Below, one piece after another: positions 9,192-12,269 of a stretch of DNA of 12,269 nt (positions are counted from its first letter, which is position 1; the number at the start of each line of letters is the position of its first letter). The notes beneath the pieces are model-generated. The model made no database searches and was not told the origin of the DNA. It saw only the letters and a program-made list of their open reading frames with translations. The stretch covers positions 1-12,269 of the forward strand of contig JNEM01004083.1 in NCBI GenBank assembly GCA_000697335.1, read 5' to 3'. Origin of the DNA: Conidiobolus incongruus B7586 (lineage: Eukaryota; Entomophthoromycota; Entomophthoromycetes; Entomophthorales; Conidiobolaceae). A program made the position numbers and the translations under genes.

Positions 9192-10987
9192 ATGGAGAAT
9201 AACTTGTCTAGTTTTAACTTGTCAAATGATAGTTTAAAATCTAAAAATACTATTGTCAACACTAACTCTAATTCAATTTCTAATTCGGATTCCAATCACT
9301 TGAATTTGTCAAGAAGACATCGAGATGCCAAGCAGAGTACTTTTATTGGGTTTGTCACCGTTTGAATCTATTACTAATATCAAATTTAGTCAACTACAAA
9401 TTCCCTTCATCTTCTAAAATACCATATCAAACACTCTTCAAAAGAGATAAACTCCATGAGGGCTTCCAGTTTAAAAAGGCTTCTAGACCTAAATCTATGG
9501 TAAAATTGAATAGCGTAAGATTAACTAAAACTAGCCAAAATAACGACTAACCGCGCATAGTATGATAGATTTGTAGCCCAGCCTATTCTAAATGACAAAG
9601 ATAATTTACTTGGAAACAAACTTACAAACCGTTTAAACTTGGATCAACCCGTTAATATGGCTCACGATCCTGAGCTGGATGCTCTACATGCCAGGTTAGA
9701 TAGATGGTCAGGAGCAGACAATATTAACAAAATTCTCAGCTTTGGATCAGCTACTCGGCCAACTGCTATTCTTAGGGACAGACCTTGTGATTGGGGAGAT
9801 ATTAACCTTAAAATTCATTCAATTCAAATCCCAACTCGCAGAAAGGTCCCTCTCGTACCAGATCGAATTCTTGATGCACCAGGTCTAGATGATGACTACT
9901 ATCTTAATTTGATGGCATGGTCTGAAAGTAACATTCTTGCAATTGGTTTGGGTGATACTGTCTTTTTATGGAATGGTGATGACGCGAGTGTTGTAGGCTT
10001 AGATTCCGGTCAGCCCTCCGAAAATGTATGTTCTGTATCATGGTCACGTGGGGGTAGTCATCTTGCTGTTGGATTGGAGGATGGAAGTACACAGATCTGG
10101 GATGCTGCAACCAATACATTACTTCGAACTATGAATGCAAAGCAGTTTGATCTTTCAACAGATACTTCGATGACCTCCAATTATTCTCGTGTCGGCGCTT
10201 TATGCTGGAATAAGCATATTCTAACTACTGGACACAGATCTAAAGTTATTTGTAATCATGATGTAAGAGTGCGCGATCATTTGATTAGTACTTTGCAAGA
10301 ACATGATGGAGAAGTATGTGGTCTCACTTGGAGATCTGATGGACAATTTCTTGCTAGTGGTGGGAACGATAACCGTGTAAACGTTTGGGACATTAGATCA
10401 ACCATTCCAATGAGAACTACCACAAATCACCGCGCAGCTGTAAAGGTAATCGCACAACACACAAATTATATGTATATTCAATCACTAATTTTGCGATATA
10501 GGCATTAGCATGGTGTCCTTGGCACCTATCTACCTTGGCATCTGGTGGCGGATCTCAATGCCGCAAAGTATACTTCACAAACGTAGTTACTGGAGACCTA
10601 CTCAATGAAATATACACCGATGCACAGGTTACCTCAATCGTATGGAATGAAACCCACCGAGAAGTTTTAACTACCCATGGACATCCCGCCAACCGTATTA
10701 ATATATGGTCATACCCATCCACATACAAATTAGTTGGTATTGACGCACATGACTCCCGAATCCTTGCAGCTTGCGCAAATCCTTCTGGTGAAACCATCGC
10801 AACCGTATCCTCAGACGAAACCGTGAAATTCTGGAAACTATTTCCAAATGAACCCTCTGAGGTGAACGACTCTTCACTCGGTGGAAGCTCCAAACATACG
10901 CCAGCAGAAATTAAATCGCTCGAAAAAATCTTCAGAAAGCCCGAACGCCATGCGGGAATGAATGGTAGCCGAAACTTTATTCGTTAA
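9192..10987 (+). CDS. Cdc20/Fizzy/Slp1-type APC/C activator, WD40 protein
   Basis: Exons are 9192-9336, 9390-9514, 9561-10445 and 10502-10987. Introns are 53, 46 and 56 nt, with CTAAY-like branch points (TTACTAAT, GACTAAC, CACTAAT) and TAG acceptors. All junctions keep frame, giving 546 residues. The protein recruits substrates to the anaphase-promoting complex and is the target of the spindle checkpoint. The N-terminus is Asn/Ser-rich and disordered. An RxxL sequence (RDKL, 67-70) could be a destruction box. A C-box-like DRFVAQP lies at 92-98 and NKILSFG at 146-152. Then comes the linker TRRKVP before DRILDAPGL (191-199), which opens a WD40 propeller reaching to about residue 500. Diagnostic stretches are EVCGLTWRSDG, ASGGNDNRVNVWD, AAVKALAWCPW and SSDETVKFWKLF. 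The protein ends in Ile-Arg, the APC/C-binding tail. HDVR and the AAVKALAWCPW block favour Cdc20/Slp1 over Cdh1. I leave the symbol blank because the organism is unknown; cdc20 or slp1 would fit. Confidence 0.94.
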
Positions 10988-11060
10988 TTTGATTACTCCA
11001 TACCTGTAAACTATTTTAATCTAAATGTTTATCAAGTATATTTTTAATTTGTGATGATCA

Positions 11061-11066
11061 AATAAA
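11061..11066 (+). terminator. Likely polyadenylation signal of the cdc20-like gene
   Basis: AATAAA occurs 74 nt after the stop codon, followed by A/T-rich sequence. The distance suits a 3' end, but the hexamer is frequent in this background. Confidence 0.45.
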
Positions 11067-12269
11067 CTATAATTAAAATACTCTAAATATAATGTTTAGA
11101 TCTTTTCAATTATATAACATTCTATTTTAATAATATTATAAATATTAATAAATTTTTAATTTATTATTTTACAAATGAGTTAAAATTAGGAATATTTTAA
11201 AAATTTAAATCTTGAAAATGATTTTAATATTGAATTAAATTTGATTAATATAGGTCACAAAAATTTTATTATTGGATGTTTAATTGATTTTTACTAAATC
11301 AAATTGAAAAAATTTATTTTCCATAATAAACTTGTCTTCTGATAATTATAAATTAAATTTACTCTAAATTAAAATTAATATATATTTTTAATTTTTTAAA
11401 TTTGGATTATCCATAAAATATACATAATTAAATATAACTAAATAAATTTAAATATAGATAACAATATAAATACTGGTACTAAATAAGATAATAATGCAAA
11501 ATGATTATTGACGAATAGTAGATATAATATATTTAATTATTCATTGATTAGTTAATTCTCTTTTCAATTTTTTTATATTTTGAAATAAAATTTATATTGT
11601 TTTTAATATGTAAATTATGGATTGATGTATATTGACCATATTTAATAAGATTATTGGATTTAAAAAATTTTAATTATATTATATAAAATTAAGCTTTTTT
11701 TTCATTAAATTTAATAAAATAATATATATTTAATAATTCAATATAATTTAAGAGTGGTTTAACTCTAATATTAATTTAAAATGTAATTATAAGCTTAGTC
11801 AGTTTACGATATTAAATACTTTTTATTATCATTTATTTAAAATCAATGATACATTATAATTATGCTCTAATAAACTAGATATTCATAAATTATTCTCAAT
11901 TATTAATATCTAATAATCCTATGGAATACATCATAATATTGATGGCCCAATTCAAACTCATACCCTGTAATAAAATCAAAAAGAATCCAAATTGATAATT
12001 GAAATTAATGTATAATCTTGGTACTAAAATCAAAACATATAATATAACATATAATTACTATTATTATCTAATATTGAAATCATCAATTCTCATAAATATA
12101 TAAAACTATAAAATTCAATATATATGTATTAATTATTTTGAAAATAAAATAAAATAGCTTTATAAATTATTTAAGAATCAACCTAGTAGGATAATTTTTT
12201 AAATTTTTAAATATAAATTTAATTAAAAACTTTTATAAAATAGAATATTATTACAGTCTATACTATATA
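11067..12269. other. AT-rich intergenic desert to the window end
   Basis: Composition falls back to the extreme AT level of the other deserts right after the cdc20-like gene. There are many stops in all frames and no recognisable gene, RNA or repeat structure. A slightly GC-richer patch near 11920-11990 holds no open frame of note. Confidence 0.7.

Noticed and set aside
9362-9550. 62-codon open frame on the plus strand
   Set aside because: It is exon 2 of the cdc20-like gene extended into introns on both sides. Its ATG is intronic.
9904-10119. 71-codon minus-strand frame
   Set aside because: It lies antisense to the WD40 region of the cdc20-like gene and shows no independent features.
10555-10893. 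112-codon minus-strand frame
   Set aside because: It is fully antisense to exon 4 of the cdc20-like gene, which encodes conserved propeller blades. It is a shadow frame.
1-12269. Search for tRNA, rRNA, CRISPR, transposon and virus-derived elements
   Set aside because: No cloverleaf motifs, spaced identical repeats, terminal repeats, or transposase, reverse-transcriptase or capsid-like peptides were seen by eye on either strand.

Overview
The window looks like nuclear DNA of an AT-rich, intron-rich eukaryote, most probably a fungus and perhaps an early-diverging one. The reasons are GT-AG introns of only 45-56 nt with CTAAY-type branch points 12-20 nt before a TAG acceptor, a Cdc20 protein that reads closest to the fungal Slp1/Cdc20 type, AATAAA signals shortly after both confident genes, and intergenic DNA of extreme AT content. 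The species cannot be named from this evidence.

Layout. Positions 1-1790 are an AT desert. A TATA-like box (1794-1801) then leads into a Gfo/Idh/MocA-family NAD(P)-dependent oxidoreductase gene on the + strand. It runs 1859-3946 in 16 exons, one of them only 16 nt long, and encodes 445 residues in my splice model. An imperfect hairpin and an AATAAA follow it. Positions 4330-6450 form an island whose base composition approaches that of exons but which holds no gene I recognise. It contains a possible minus-strand three-exon gene for a small single-pass membrane protein (4335-5074), interrupted plus-strand coding-like segments (5077-5522) that may be remains of a multi-pass membrane protein, and further short coding-like fragments up to 6444. 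Positions 6450-8340 are a second AT desert.

From about 8630 the upstream region of the second confident gene begins: a 42-codon small ORF, five CCAAT boxes within 152 nt, a pyrimidine tract and a TATA-like box. The gene itself (9192-10987, four exons, 546 residues) encodes the APC/C activator Cdc20/Fizzy/Slp1, a cell-cycle WD40 protein with the C-terminal Ile-Arg tail but an unusual C-box. An AATAAA follows at 11061, then a third AT desert to the end.

The two confident genes act in unrelated processes (metabolic redox chemistry and mitotic ubiquitination), and nothing suggests joint regulation. I found no tRNA, rRNA, CRISPR array, transposon ends or viral element. I saw no convincing undescribed system. 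The best places for a second look are the unassigned island and the intron architecture of the oxidoreductase gene.
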